Origin: Thalassoglobus polymorphus
GTDB lineage: Bacteria; Planctomycetota; Planctomycetia; Planctomycetales; Planctomycetaceae
DNA: 64,000 nucleotides
Direction: 5' to 3'
Assembly (NCBI RefSeq): GCF_007744255.1
Contig: NZ_CP036267.1
Coordinates: 4,692,001 to 4,756,000, forward strand
The position numbers and the translations under genes are program-made. The notes below the pieces were generated by a model. It saw nothing but the letters and a program-made list of their open reading frames with translations, did not search any database and had not been told where the DNA came from. Shown piece after piece: positions 25,669-34,160 of this stretch (the first letter of the stretch is position 1; each line of letters starts with the position of its first letter).

Positions 25669-26730
25669 TCAATGCTTGGAACTGCGCGACTCGTATTCGT
25701 TTCGCGTCCCTGCCTGACCAATCTGAACCGTATAACTGGTCCCATCGGCAGCGACTGTCGCTTTCACTCCGATTCCCTCACAGTTCACGGTCGGCTCTGA
25801 ATTGGCGATGAACTCCGCAGGTGTCTGTTCGTCTGCTCCGAGAGTGACATTTCGATGCAGTTGATATAAGTGCTTCAAAGACTGACACGACTTCAAAGTT
25901 GCAATCGTTTCGGCATGTCCCCCTTTCGTTGGCCCATTACACATCACAGCCACAACCGGATCAATCGCCTTGACGAATACTGGATTGTTGCTGGTCGACA
26001 ACCCATGATGCGTCACCATGAATAAGTCAACTTGTCCGATGGGGTTATTGGGAGTGACTAACTTTGCTTCGAGATTCCAGGTCAGGTCACCGCAACAGAG
26101 AAAACGGAAATCCCCGAACTCTAAGAGAAACCCGATACTGCTGGCATTGTCAGACTTGTCGATCGGGTTAGGTTTGTGCTCACTCGCAAATGGATTCGGT
26201 TCGCCCGTATTCTCAATCACCTCTCTACTCGCTGAGACAATGGTGATTTTCAATGGCGTGCCATTTGAGTCGAAATCAAATGTCTCGCCAGCGCGGAGGG
26301 TCTTTGATTTGTTCTGCGAAGCCGCCCGGTAATTCGCGATACGTTCGTCAAACTTTTTATCTTCCTGAAGTGCGTCGGGAATACCACGATCCCAGAAGTT
26401 GTGAATTGGAATTAAGGCAGCCAAGGCTGCGTGGTTTCCGTAATGATCGAGATGCCAATGCGTCACGACCGCATGGTCAAGATGGTCCAGACCCGCCTGA
26501 TCCTTGAGAGTTTCCAGTATGCGGTCTCTGTCGCGACCGTTGTAGTCCGGGTAGCCTGAATCAATCAGAATGGATTCGCCGGCTGGAGTGACAATTAACG
26601 TGGCAGCGCCTCCTTCGACATCAATGAAGTAGATGTCCAGGGTTCCATCTTTTCCCTCAGCTTGAAGAGAGAGCGGAAAACTTCCACCGATCAAGAGAAT
26701 CAGGGAAAGAGTTTGAATCCAACGACGCAT
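25669..26730 (-). CDS. Exported metallo-beta-lactamase-fold hydrolase (ComEC-like domain)
   Basis: 353 residues. The start is ATG at 26730, with AAGGATT about 8 bases upstream and a signal peptide 1-24 (MRRWIQTLSLILLIGG...). The MBL fold starts LDIYFIDVEGGAATLIVTP, with the metal motif THWHLDHYGN (about residues 88-97), later Asp in FLCCGDLTW and His in VTHHGLS. This subfamily resembles the hydrolase domain of ComEC but lacks the channel part; substrates are unknown. An R1 repeat (26743-26845) sits 12 bp upstream of the start, so the promoter must be inside or beyond it. Confidence 0.9.
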   Translation of the reverse strand: MRRWIQTLSLILLIGGSFPLSLQAEGKDGTLDIYFIDVEGGAATLIVTPAGESILIDSGYPDYNGRDRDRILETLKDQAGLDHLDHAVVTHWHLDHYGNHAALAALIPIHNFWDRGIPDALQEDKKFDERIANYRAASQNKSKTLRAGETFDFDSNGTPLKITIVSASREVIENTGEPNPFASEHKPNPIDKSDNASSIGFLLEFGDFRFLCCGDLTWNLEAKLVTPNNPIGQVDLFMVTHHGLSTSNNPVFVKAIDPVVAVMCNGPTKGGHAETIATLKSCQSLKHLYQLHRNVTLGADEQTPAEFIANSEPTVNCEGIGVKATVAADGTSYTVQIGQAGTRNEYESRSSKH

Positions 26731-26742
26731 GTGAATAATCCT

Positions 26743-26845
26743 TGTTGCATCTTTCGAATTGCTGTTCGCCTTCAGTCTCGTGGCACACAGCAATTTCACA
26801 GGTGAATGCGGTCGACACTGGCACACGATAGAGCAAACTGCTCAT
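26743..26845 (-). repeat. R1 repeat copy D
   Basis: 103 bp. Left end TGTTGCATCTTTCGAATT, right end CGATAGAGCAAACTGCTCAT. The central core is altered (TCTCGTGGCACACAGC). It fills the space just upstream of the metallo-hydrolase start. Confidence 0.75.
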
Positions 26846-26952
26846 GAAAACATGGCGATGACCAACTGGCATAGCGTCGCCGATTCCCTGTGAATTTTCA
26901 ATTCACGCAAGCTGATTTCACCGACCAACAAAAATGGTTGACGAAATCCTTC

Positions 26953-26997
26953 AAAACAAAAACAGCGGAATCACCCATTCAGGATGATCCCGCTGTT
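26953..26997 (-). terminator. Terminator-like hairpin downstream of the EF-hand gene
   Basis: AACAGCGG-A-ATCA (26961-26974) pairs with TGAT-C-CCGCTGTT (26984-26997), with one internal mismatch. On the minus strand a T-rich run (TTTTTGTTTT) follows. It is the first such structure downstream of the sigma-factor gene string. Confidence 0.65.
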
Positions 26998-27066
26998 CCG
27001 AAGACCTGAGTTGAATCTCTCATCCGCCGAGAGAATTCTTCATTGCATTCACAACCTGACAGCGTT

Positions 27067-27171
27067 TTGAGCAGCTTTCGAATTGGAATTCGCCTTCTGC
27101 CTTGTGGCGAACAGCATTGTCATTAGAGAAATGAGCTCTTCACGGACAGAAGAAACAGGAAACTGCTCCTA
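27067..27171 (-). repeat. R1 repeat copy E (uninterrupted), supplying a stop codon
   Basis: 105 bp, from TTGAGCAGCTTTCG to TGCTCCTA. The core GCCTTGTGGCGAACAGC and GCTCTTCACGG is intact with TA at 27124-27125, the equivalent of the R2 insertion site in copy C. Its outermost TAG on the minus strand is the stop codon of the EF-hand gene. Confidence 0.8.
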
Positions 27172-27465
27172 GCTGTCAGTCTTTGGTTTTGGCTTGCGCT
27201 GTCCTCGTTCTTTGAATTCTTTAAGCGTGACCTTTTCGTTTTTGTCTTTGTCGAGACGCGCGAAAGCTTTCTTCGCTTTTTCTTCGTCACGTTTGCCTTT
27301 GAACTCTTCCAGCGTCAAGTCGCCGCTTTTGTCCTTGTCAAGTTTTTTGAAAATCGCTTCGAGGTCGGGTTTCTTGCCCTTCTTAGGTTTTTCTTCAGCA
27401 TTTGCTGAGAGAGCAGTTACCGCCACGCCCAACGCAAGGCACATCGTAAAGAGCACTTTTTTCAT
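27169..27465 (-). CDS. Small exported EF-hand calcium-binding protein
   Basis: 98 residues. The start at 27465 has GGAAGAA upstream and gives a signal peptide (MKKVLFTMCLALGVAV..., cleavage after SANA). Two EF-hand loops, DKDKSGDLTLEEF and DKDKNEKVTLKEF, each keep the acidic positions 1, 3 and 12. The rest is Lys-rich with a KKGKK and RKPKPK flavour. Such proteins often accompany DUF1501/DUF1549 genes in planctomycetes. It is the last gene of the probable sigma-factor string; its TAG stop lies in R1 copy E. Confidence 0.85.
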   Translation of the reverse strand: MKKVLFTMCLALGVAVTALSANAEEKPKKGKKPDLEAIFKKLDKDKSGDLTLEEFKGKRDEEKAKKAFARLDKDKNEKVTLKEFKERGQRKPKPKTDS

Positions 27466-27691
27466 TGAAATTCTTCCAAGAGAAGGAAAGGGAAAGTGGA
27501 TACCACTTGAAACCGAGAGACGTTGAAAAAGTTTCGAGAACTGAAACGTCGAAAAAAAATTCCGCACAAGATCATTCTCTTCAAGCAAAACGATGTTGGC
27601 GCAGTTCGCCAGAGCACCGCTCTCGAATGAGCGGTGCTAATCAGTACACAGAACTCAGTACATAGAAAAGAAGTCAGACGAAAGAGATTCG

Positions 27692-28993
27692 TTAAGCGAA
27701 CAACTCTTCGATCACGTTTCCTTCGCGAACAATCATCACAGGTCGACCTGTATTAGTGTTGTACTCTTTCGTGTGATCAATCCCCAGATTGTGGTAGAAC
27801 GAAGCTGCGACATCGTCTGGAGAGAATCCATCGTTGAGTGGTTCCGTTGCATTCGCATCGGATTCACCAAGCACTCGACCACCAGAAATTCCACCACCCG
27901 CCATCAGCATAAACATGCAGCGTGGATAGTGATCGCGACCACCACGTTCGGTGTTGATCTTAGGTGTTCGCCCAAATTCACCCGTCACGTAAACGGCAGT
28001 CGATTCCAGCAAACCTTTTTCATGCAGCCCGTTGAGGAGTGCTGAAAGACCTTCATCAAAACTCGGCAGGAGCGTTGTTTTTAGCCTATTCCAGTTATCG
28101 CGATGAGTATCCCATCCCCCAGTGGAAACTGTGACAAAACGAACGCCTGACTCAACAAGTCGGGTTGCAAGCAAACAGCTTTGGCCGAATGCTCCTTCAC
28201 CATATTGAGCAGCGAACTGCTTGTTCTCTTGATTCACATCAAAGGCATTCCGAGCACGCTTGGATGTGATCATCGAATAGGCTTGCTCTGAGAAACGATC
28301 CAAACCTTCGAGAAGCTGATTCTGTTTCTCAAAACCAGCGAAAGCTGTATCCAGGTTATTGAGAAGTCCTTGTCGTTTTTCGACATCAGTCACAGTCAGG
28401 CCATTGCCGAGAGTAATCCCTCGGACCGAAAAAGGACGACCTGGGCTTGGAGTTGCATTCGTATGCAACGGAGCGTATTTCACGCCCAAATAGCCCGGAG
28501 TTTGTGAGGACCGGGGAATAGAAACAAACTGTGGCAAGTCCTCCGGACCACTCATCTCTTTGGTGACGACCGCACCGTAACTCGGGAACGAGAGAGAAGG
28601 GAGTGGTCGGTTCCCACAGTTGACATACTCTGATCCCAGACGGTGAGCGGCCAACGTATGACTGACTCCACGCAAGATGACAAACTTGTCCATCGCAGAG
28701 GCCAGCTTGGGCAGGTGCTCAGAAATTTCAATCCCTGGGATTTTTGTCTGGATAGGATTGAACTCTCCACGGTACTCATCACTCGCGTTCGGCTTCAGAT
28801 CAAACATATCGCTGTGCGCCGGACCACCAGGCAAATTGATAAAGATTGCTGACTTTGCCTTGGCAGCCGAGTTGACTTGCCCTGCTTCGCTCATCCTGAG
28901 AAACGAGCCTAATGAAAGTGACGACGCTCCGACTGCTCCCACCTTGAGGAAGTCACGCCGTGCCAGACCATCACAGGTTTTATGTAAAGCCAT
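27692..28993 (-). CDS. DUF1501 (sulfatase-fold) exported protein
   Basis: 433 residues. A twin-arginine-type signal, RRDFLKVGAVGASSLSLGSFL, lies near 12-32. The DUF1501 domain (about 45-430) includes AIFINLPGGPAHSDMFDLKP, VILRGVSHTLAAH, VSTGGWDTHRDN, YVTGEFGRTPKI and GRDHYPRCMFMLMAGGG. The fold is related to alkaline phosphatase/sulfatase. The function is unproven; it is nearly always paired with DUF1549/DUF1553 proteins and here follows one by 73 bp. AAGGAATT precedes the ATG. Confidence 0.94.
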   Translation of the reverse strand: MALHKTCDGLARRDFLKVGAVGASSLSLGSFLRMSEAGQVNSAAKAKSAIFINLPGGPAHSDMFDLKPNASDEYRGEFNPIQTKIPGIEISEHLPKLASAMDKFVILRGVSHTLAAHRLGSEYVNCGNRPLPSLSFPSYGAVVTKEMSGPEDLPQFVSIPRSSQTPGYLGVKYAPLHTNATPSPGRPFSVRGITLGNGLTVTDVEKRQGLLNNLDTAFAGFEKQNQLLEGLDRFSEQAYSMITSKRARNAFDVNQENKQFAAQYGEGAFGQSCLLATRLVESGVRFVTVSTGGWDTHRDNWNRLKTTLLPSFDEGLSALLNGLHEKGLLESTAVYVTGEFGRTPKINTERGGRDHYPRCMFMLMAGGGISGGRVLGESDANATEPLNDGFSPDDVAASFYHNLGIDHTKEYNTNTGRPVMIVREGNVIEELFA

Positions 28994-29066
28994 TGTAGAA
29001 TTCCTTGAAAAGTGTCTGTATGAAAATGAGTTGTGTTCGATGAATGCGTTGTTTTGAAGTCGCGAA

Positions 29067-31742
29067 TTAGTGGTTGACCATGAATTCTTTCGTGTTGATC
29101 AACGCCCACATTAAGTCTTTGAGCCCTGCTCCCGGGTCATCCGAACCGGCGACATAACTCAATGCAATCTCCCGTTCCTGATCAGTTGGAAAACGGCTGA
29201 CGGTGCGGAGATACGCCTCTTCCACGGCTTGGTCTGCGACAAAGTCCGCTGGCTTCTTCGTTTTCTGTTCATCCTTGGGAAGCTTATCCAGCTGTCGTTC
29301 AACATTCGCGATTCGTTTTTCTAACAAAGCGATTTGCTCAGTATCCTTGGATTTCTTAGCCTTCACCAGTTGCCGCATGAGACTCTTGAACATCTGTTCG
29401 CCAGCTTTTCGTCGATTGGCCTGTCGATTGTTGGAAGCATTCTTATTGGGTTGTCGACCGGTCAGCTGAGCGACCCAACTCCCTCGACCGTCGAGCATTT
29501 CCAGCGTCTCTCGGTCATTGCGGACAAAGAGCGTTTGCAGCAGGCTTGCTTCCGATGAGCGGTCACAATCGCAATTGCTTTCGCGACTTGAACGTCCAAA
29601 GACTGCCAGTGCATAGTCGGTTCCAGAATTTGCATTTCGTGGAGGTGATGTCCGTGTCAGGGCACGACCTTTCAAATCGCTGGAGAACGTTTTTGCACGT
29701 GCATCATTGGTTGTCGCCATCGTAAGGGCATCGAATGCCACTTCCGCTGGGAGTCGTCGCGGGACAGATCGGCTGAAGTTTCGTTCATCCTGAATGTTTG
29801 TTTCATTCGGTTTCCATGAGCGCTGATAGGTGTCGGAGAGACAGATCTGTCTGTGAACCCATTTCATATCGTACCCACTATCGATGAACCCTTGTGCAAG
29901 GTAATTGAGTAACGCTTCGTTACTGGGAGGATTCCCCAGTGACAGGTCATCAGTCGGTTCGACGATGCCCTTGTTGAAGTAGTTGGCCCACACGCGATTA
30001 ACGAACGCTTTTGCAAAGAGTTGTGTTGGGCTTTGGCGAAGCCAGTCCATCAGAGCGGTTCGCGGATCATCAACGTTACCAACATCGACGACCTGCTCTC
30101 CCAAAAGCTTGGCAGATTTCGCAGGTATCTTCACGTTGCGACCTTTCGCCTTTGCGGCTTGCAGCCTTTTCCTTGCTGCCGGGCTGAGACGAGGTTTGTT
30201 GATGACAACTTCCGGAAATGGAATCGCTTTCCCTTCTTTGAGTGCTTTTTCTACAGCTCGTCGCTGCTCGTTTCCACGAAGCCCTTCCAGTCCGAGCTCT
30301 TTAATCATTTTGTTGTATTCCGCGCGGTCAGACCCATTCCTGGCGAAATTCACGCGGGCAAAGAACTGTTCGAACTCCTGAAAATCGGTCTGGGTCCAAA
30401 CATCAAATGGATGTTTGTGGCATTGTGCGCACTGGATTCGTGTCGCCATAAACGTGTAAGCAAATCCAATGGCTCGGTCTTCAGTTTGACGGAATGTGTT
30501 TCGTCCCCAGAAATAGATGAGTCCTTCCTGATCAGCAAACGACGCGTTCTTGTCAGCGGCATAATGACTCATGCGTTCGGAATACTCACGATAGCTTTCG
30601 CCTGGTTGACGGCTTTTGGCGACGACAATATTTTCTACGATCTCGTCGTAAGGAACATTTTCATTGACTCGCTTGTAGATCCAGTCGTACCAATCTTGAC
30701 TCCCACGCTGACGCGAGGCTGGGTTGACATTATTCAACGAGGCATCTGAGCTGCCCGTCCAGTCGCTCAACTGAACTGTCCACCAAGCTGAATAAGCAGG
30801 AGTTTCAAGAAGTTCGTCAATTTTCTGCTCTCGCTTGTCAGGAGAACTGTCCGCCAAGAATGCACGAACTTGACTTGGAGTCGGCAGTGTGCCGGTCATG
30901 TCGAGACTCACCCGTCGCAAGAACTCCGCATCATCGCAAACATCTGATGGAACAATACCCATCTTTCGGAGTTTTGTAATCACGTGTTGGTCGATGTCGG
31001 TCCGTCCAGCGATTTGCGGATAACGATCTCCCGTTTGATCTGAAACAGGTCGCAGCACAGGAACGGGAACAACAGCCTTATCGTAAGCGACCACAACGTG
31101 TGAATCCCCAACTTCTCCCGACGACACAACTCCATCTTCATTGATCGAACAAATCATGTCGTCATTGGTGGTATAGCGACACATGACGGTCACATCTTCT
31201 TGAGTTCCGTCTTTCCAAACTGCAATAACCTTCAAAGGTTCCGTTTGCCCTTTCCCGGAAAAAACAACTTCTTTGGGGGTCACCACAAGTTCGATAAGTT
31301 CAACCGGACTCTCAACAGGCTTCGCTCCGCCTTTGATCCAGTTCAAGAAGATATTGTACTCCCAACTTCCCACATCCATTCGCTTCCCACCCTCGTGGGT
31401 CTCAGTGAGAGTCGCTTTCTGGAGTGCGTAACTTTCAACCGGCTCATCCAGGTCGATTCGCTCACCCATCCCTTCATGATCCATCTTAAAGTCATAGCCG
31501 AAAAGGGAGAGACGAAAGCCTCCTTGTCCCTGAAACGATCCATGACACGCACGACCATTGCACCCGAGTCGCCCCATCATTGGAACAACGTGCTTTTGGA
31601 AGTCAGGAATTTCTTCAACGTTTTGACCTTCAAATCGCTGTCGCACACTTTCGATCGTTTCCGCAGCATGGGTCGACTGCAACGTCGAGGCCGCAACAAC
31701 CGCGAAAATCGGGATCAGGAGAGAGAGTTTCATGGAGTTCAT
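29067..31742 (-). CDS. DUF1549/DUF1553 protein with Ig-like (BIG2-type) domain
   Basis: 891 residues from the ATG at 31742, which has AAAAGG 6-7 bases upstream; an ATG at 31757 lies inside that signal. Signal peptide (MNSMKLSLLIPIFAVVA...). The N-terminal cytochrome-like segment has the CNGRACHG motif, a C-x4-CH spacing typical of this subfamily rather than CxxCH. An Ig-like domain (about 155-240) precedes DUF1549 (about 255-460) and DUF1553 (about 590-890). A Lys/Arg-rich coiled-coil lies near 810-850. Partner of the DUF1501 gene downstream. Confidence 0.93.
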   Translation of the reverse strand: MNSMKLSLLIPIFAVVAASTLQSTHAAETIESVRQRFEGQNVEEIPDFQKHVVPMMGRLGCNGRACHGSFQGQGGFRLSLFGYDFKMDHEGMGERIDLDEPVESYALQKATLTETHEGGKRMDVGSWEYNIFLNWIKGGAKPVESPVELIELVVTPKEVVFSGKGQTEPLKVIAVWKDGTQEDVTVMCRYTTNDDMICSINEDGVVSSGEVGDSHVVVAYDKAVVPVPVLRPVSDQTGDRYPQIAGRTDIDQHVITKLRKMGIVPSDVCDDAEFLRRVSLDMTGTLPTPSQVRAFLADSSPDKREQKIDELLETPAYSAWWTVQLSDWTGSSDASLNNVNPASRQRGSQDWYDWIYKRVNENVPYDEIVENIVVAKSRQPGESYREYSERMSHYAADKNASFADQEGLIYFWGRNTFRQTEDRAIGFAYTFMATRIQCAQCHKHPFDVWTQTDFQEFEQFFARVNFARNGSDRAEYNKMIKELGLEGLRGNEQRRAVEKALKEGKAIPFPEVVINKPRLSPAARKRLQAAKAKGRNVKIPAKSAKLLGEQVVDVGNVDDPRTALMDWLRQSPTQLFAKAFVNRVWANYFNKGIVEPTDDLSLGNPPSNEALLNYLAQGFIDSGYDMKWVHRQICLSDTYQRSWKPNETNIQDERNFSRSVPRRLPAEVAFDALTMATTNDARAKTFSSDLKGRALTRTSPPRNANSGTDYALAVFGRSSRESNCDCDRSSEASLLQTLFVRNDRETLEMLDGRGSWVAQLTGRQPNKNASNNRQANRRKAGEQMFKSLMRQLVKAKKSKDTEQIALLEKRIANVERQLDKLPKDEQKTKKPADFVADQAVEEAYLRTVSRFPTDQEREIALSYVAGSDDPGAGLKDLMWALINTKEFMVNH

Positions 31743-31791
31743 TGAAAACCTTTTCAATTGACGAAGATCAGCGAAACGAGTCTTTGTCGAT

Positions 31792-32514
31792 TCATCTTTT
31801 TTCTGGTGGGGACTTTTTATTCGAAGCAGATTTCTTATTTCGCGAAGCTTCTTTTTGGTTCGGCCCCTTTTGTCTCGCCGTCGTTTGCGATTTCGAGTTC
31901 ACCGTTTTCTTACGGGTGATCGATCGTGAACGAACCGATTTCATTAAGCGATCAAGATCGCGATCTGCAATTGATTCACTTTCAGTTTCCAGTTGAGCAA
32001 CTTGTTCTTCTAATCGTTTGAGACGTTCCTGAAGTTTTTTTTGCTCAGCTTGATAGAGTGTTTTTCGAAGCTGGTTTCGTTCCATCAACAGCTTCTTCGC
32101 CTGCTCGCGTGTCTCCTCTTCCATTCCACTGGCAGAACGGGCTACCAACAATCGGACGCGTGAATCAATCTTCCAGAGTTCCAGTTCCATGCTGTATCGC
32201 TCTGGCAATCGATCTTTGTAACGCGACAATCGTTCACTGGTGCGAAAGAGTTCCGAGATCGCAGACTCATATTTTCCGGGAGACATCTCTTTGAGTTGCA
32301 ACAGCAGCGAAGACAGCTCCTCGTGATGTTCCTTCGCAAAAGCCAATCCTGCTGCTTCGCGCTCTGGCGTCATCGAGACGCGCCCGGAAACTTTCTGCTG
32401 GGCGAAAAGCGACTCAATACCAACCTGAGTGAACAGCACCGTTACCAGCAAAGCAGTTGTCAACAAGCCAGTAAAATTTCTCGTACAAGCTCGAAGAAGA
32501 CGAGGCATAATCAT
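31792..32514 (-). CDS. Exported coiled-coil protein of the sigma-factor string
   Basis: 240 residues. A signal anchor at about 12-38 (NFTGLLTTALLVTVLF...) precedes a helical region (50-180) with heptads (AEQKKLQERLKRLEEQVAQLETES). The tail (about 190-240) is a Lys/Ser/Gln-rich, strongly basic low-complexity stretch. The helical core slightly resembles periplasmic Spy/CpxP-like or heavy-metal-sensor proteins, but I do not recognise a family. It overlaps the anti-sigma gene by ATGA (32511-32514), so the two are coupled. Confidence 0.75.
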   Translation of the reverse strand: MIMPRLLRACTRNFTGLLTTALLVTVLFTQVGIESLFAQQKVSGRVSMTPEREAAGLAFAKEHHEELSSLLLQLKEMSPGKYESAISELFRTSERLSRYKDRLPERYSMELELWKIDSRVRLLVARSASGMEEETREQAKKLLMERNQLRKTLYQAEQKKLQERLKRLEEQVAQLETESESIADRDLDRLMKSVRSRSITRKKTVNSKSQTTARQKGPNQKEASRNKKSASNKKSPPEKR

Positions 32515-33110
32515 AAGGTCTCTCCATCTTCTCCATGATTCATGAAATCCAGATCGTCTTCCAAGCTGGATGCTTCAACAGCTGCAAACATCCAATCTGG
32601 AACATCGAGTTCCACCGCTGCGTGCGTTGCATTCGCCTCATCATTTGACTCGGCAGGCAGATGCTCGTCGGTACTCATCAGTGTCCACAATGCCATCGCT
32701 TCGAGATCTTTTGATTGCCCCTCCGAATCGACCTCAGCGACATTTTGCAAAGTTGAATTCGAAGACGATGCTTGATCCCTTACGCCAATTCCGACAACAA
32801 CAAGGAGGGCCAGCGATGTCGTCAGCAGTGCTGCGATTCGAACAATACTTCGCCGGGCATGAGCAGGCTGATCGCTCGAAACAGTACACAGATTTGAAAC
32901 AGCACTGGACTGCGAAGAAGCGATAGAAGTCTTACCCTCACTCAACTGCAGGCCTTGGTGAATCAAAACAACGTCCGCCAAGGCGTCCTGAGCAGCGAGG
33001 CTCGAACTGAGTTGCGTCTCAAATTCAGCACGCTCAGTTGCGGGCATCTCATCGGTGAAATAGCGATGTGCCTGAAGCAACAGTTCAGAATTGTGATTGG
33101 TCTCGGACAT
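32511..33110 (-). CDS. Membrane anti-sigma factor-like protein
   Basis: 199 residues. The cytoplasmic N-terminus (about 1-85) begins ELLLQAHRYFTDEMPATERAEFE, like zinc-free anti-sigma domains that count residues in a short helix bundle. One membrane helix lies at about 88-110 (IVRIAALLTTSLALLVVVGIGV). The rest is acidic and presumably exterior. It sits 50 bp downstream of an ECF sigma gene on the same strand, which supports an anti-sigma role. No HxxxCxxC zinc motif is present. Confidence 0.78.
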   Translation of the reverse strand: MSETNHNSELLLQAHRYFTDEMPATERAEFETQLSSSLAAQDALADVVLIHQGLQLSEGKTSIASSQSSAVSNLCTVSSDQPAHARRSIVRIAALLTTSLALLVVVGIGVRDQASSSNSTLQNVAEVDSEGQSKDLEAMALWTLMSTDEHLPAESNDEANATHAAVELDVPDWMFAAVEASSLEDDLDFMNHGEDGETL

Positions 33111-33160
33111 AATTCTTCTATCAGTATCACTCTGCTGATCCCGGTCAGTGGGGATCGTGC

Positions 33161-33703
33161 TTATTGACCAAGATCGCGTTTCAAGACGACCTGAAGTTTT
33201 TGTAATGCCGAACGCATTCGCGTCAGGACGGTCCCCAAAGGGAGTTTCAATTCATCAGCGATTTGCTGAAATGTTTTCTCTTCATAGATTCTCAGGGAGA
33301 CGATTTGTTGCAGATTGTCTGGCAGTTCACTCAGGGCTTCGCGAACTTTATTGGCGGTTTCCCACTGGAGAAGATTTTCACCAGGGCTTGAATGACGCCC
33401 TGAGTTCTCAGTCGCCCTCAACTGATTCTCAACTCGACTGACGGCTCGCTTATGAATCCCAGCCTTACGGCGAATTGCCATGGCTTCGTGATACCCAACC
33501 TGAAACAACCAGGCTTTTTCCGATCCAGGCTGAACATTTCCTCCAGATAACAACGCTTTCGTGAAAGTCGTTTGGACGGTCTCTTCCACCAGCGCATGAT
33601 TACGTAACAGTCCAAACAAAAAAGCGGACAACTGAGAGAAGTATTCATCGTGCCACTTCGTCAAACGAGCAGGATCAAGCTGTTTTGACTCATCAGTTTC
33701 CAC
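33161..33703 (-). CDS. ECF-family RNA polymerase sigma factor
   Basis: 180 residues from the GTG at 33703, which has GAGGGGAAG seven bases upstream; the upstream extension has no ribosome site. Region 2 lies at about 15-80 (WHDEYFSQLSAFLFGLLRNH, VEETVQTTFTKALLSG). Region 4 lies at about 115-170 (LSELPDNLQQIVSLRIYEE, TFQQIADELKLPLGTVLTRM), a normal helix-turn-helix. It is first of a string of six genes and presumably controls its own operon, held in check by the next gene product. 33704-34160 holds the divergent promoters, but I can define no site. Confidence 0.9.
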   Translation of the reverse strand: METDESKQLDPARLTKWHDEYFSQLSAFLFGLLRNHALVEETVQTTFTKALLSGGNVQPGSEKAWLFQVGYHEAMAIRRKAGIHKRAVSRVENQLRATENSGRHSSPGENLLQWETANKVREALSELPDNLQQIVSLRIYEEKTFQQIADELKLPLGTVLTRMRSALQKLQVVLKRDLGQ

Positions 33704-34160
33704 GAAATACTTCCCCTCGCCTGCTATTAAGATGCATCGGAGCTCTTTTTTATTTTGATAAAGTTCACCAAAATCCGCGAGGAGGGGGAGATGAACCCCG
33801 TAAACCACTTTCTAGTAACAACTTACAACTCAAAGGCATTTTTTCTTTGTTCACGCCAGAAAGCAAATCCTGAACCGCAAGGCCGGATCTCTTCCCTAAG
33901 TTTCCTGTTTGTTATGAAGCGGAGAGTTCCGCTGTTCAACGAAATCCGGCAAAACGTTGCGAAGGGCATAAAACTCCTGGCAATTCGGATCATCTCGCGA
34001 ATGATGAAGTCGATAGATTGAAGGGGACTCTGTGCCTTCTCACCAGCTTCAGTCTGCAGGCATGATGCCAAATGTGCGATTCGTGTCCCAAACTCTCAGT
34101 CTGTACTGATTGGTAGCGGCTCTCCTCAATAACAATGTATGCTGAAGATGTTCTTACCTG

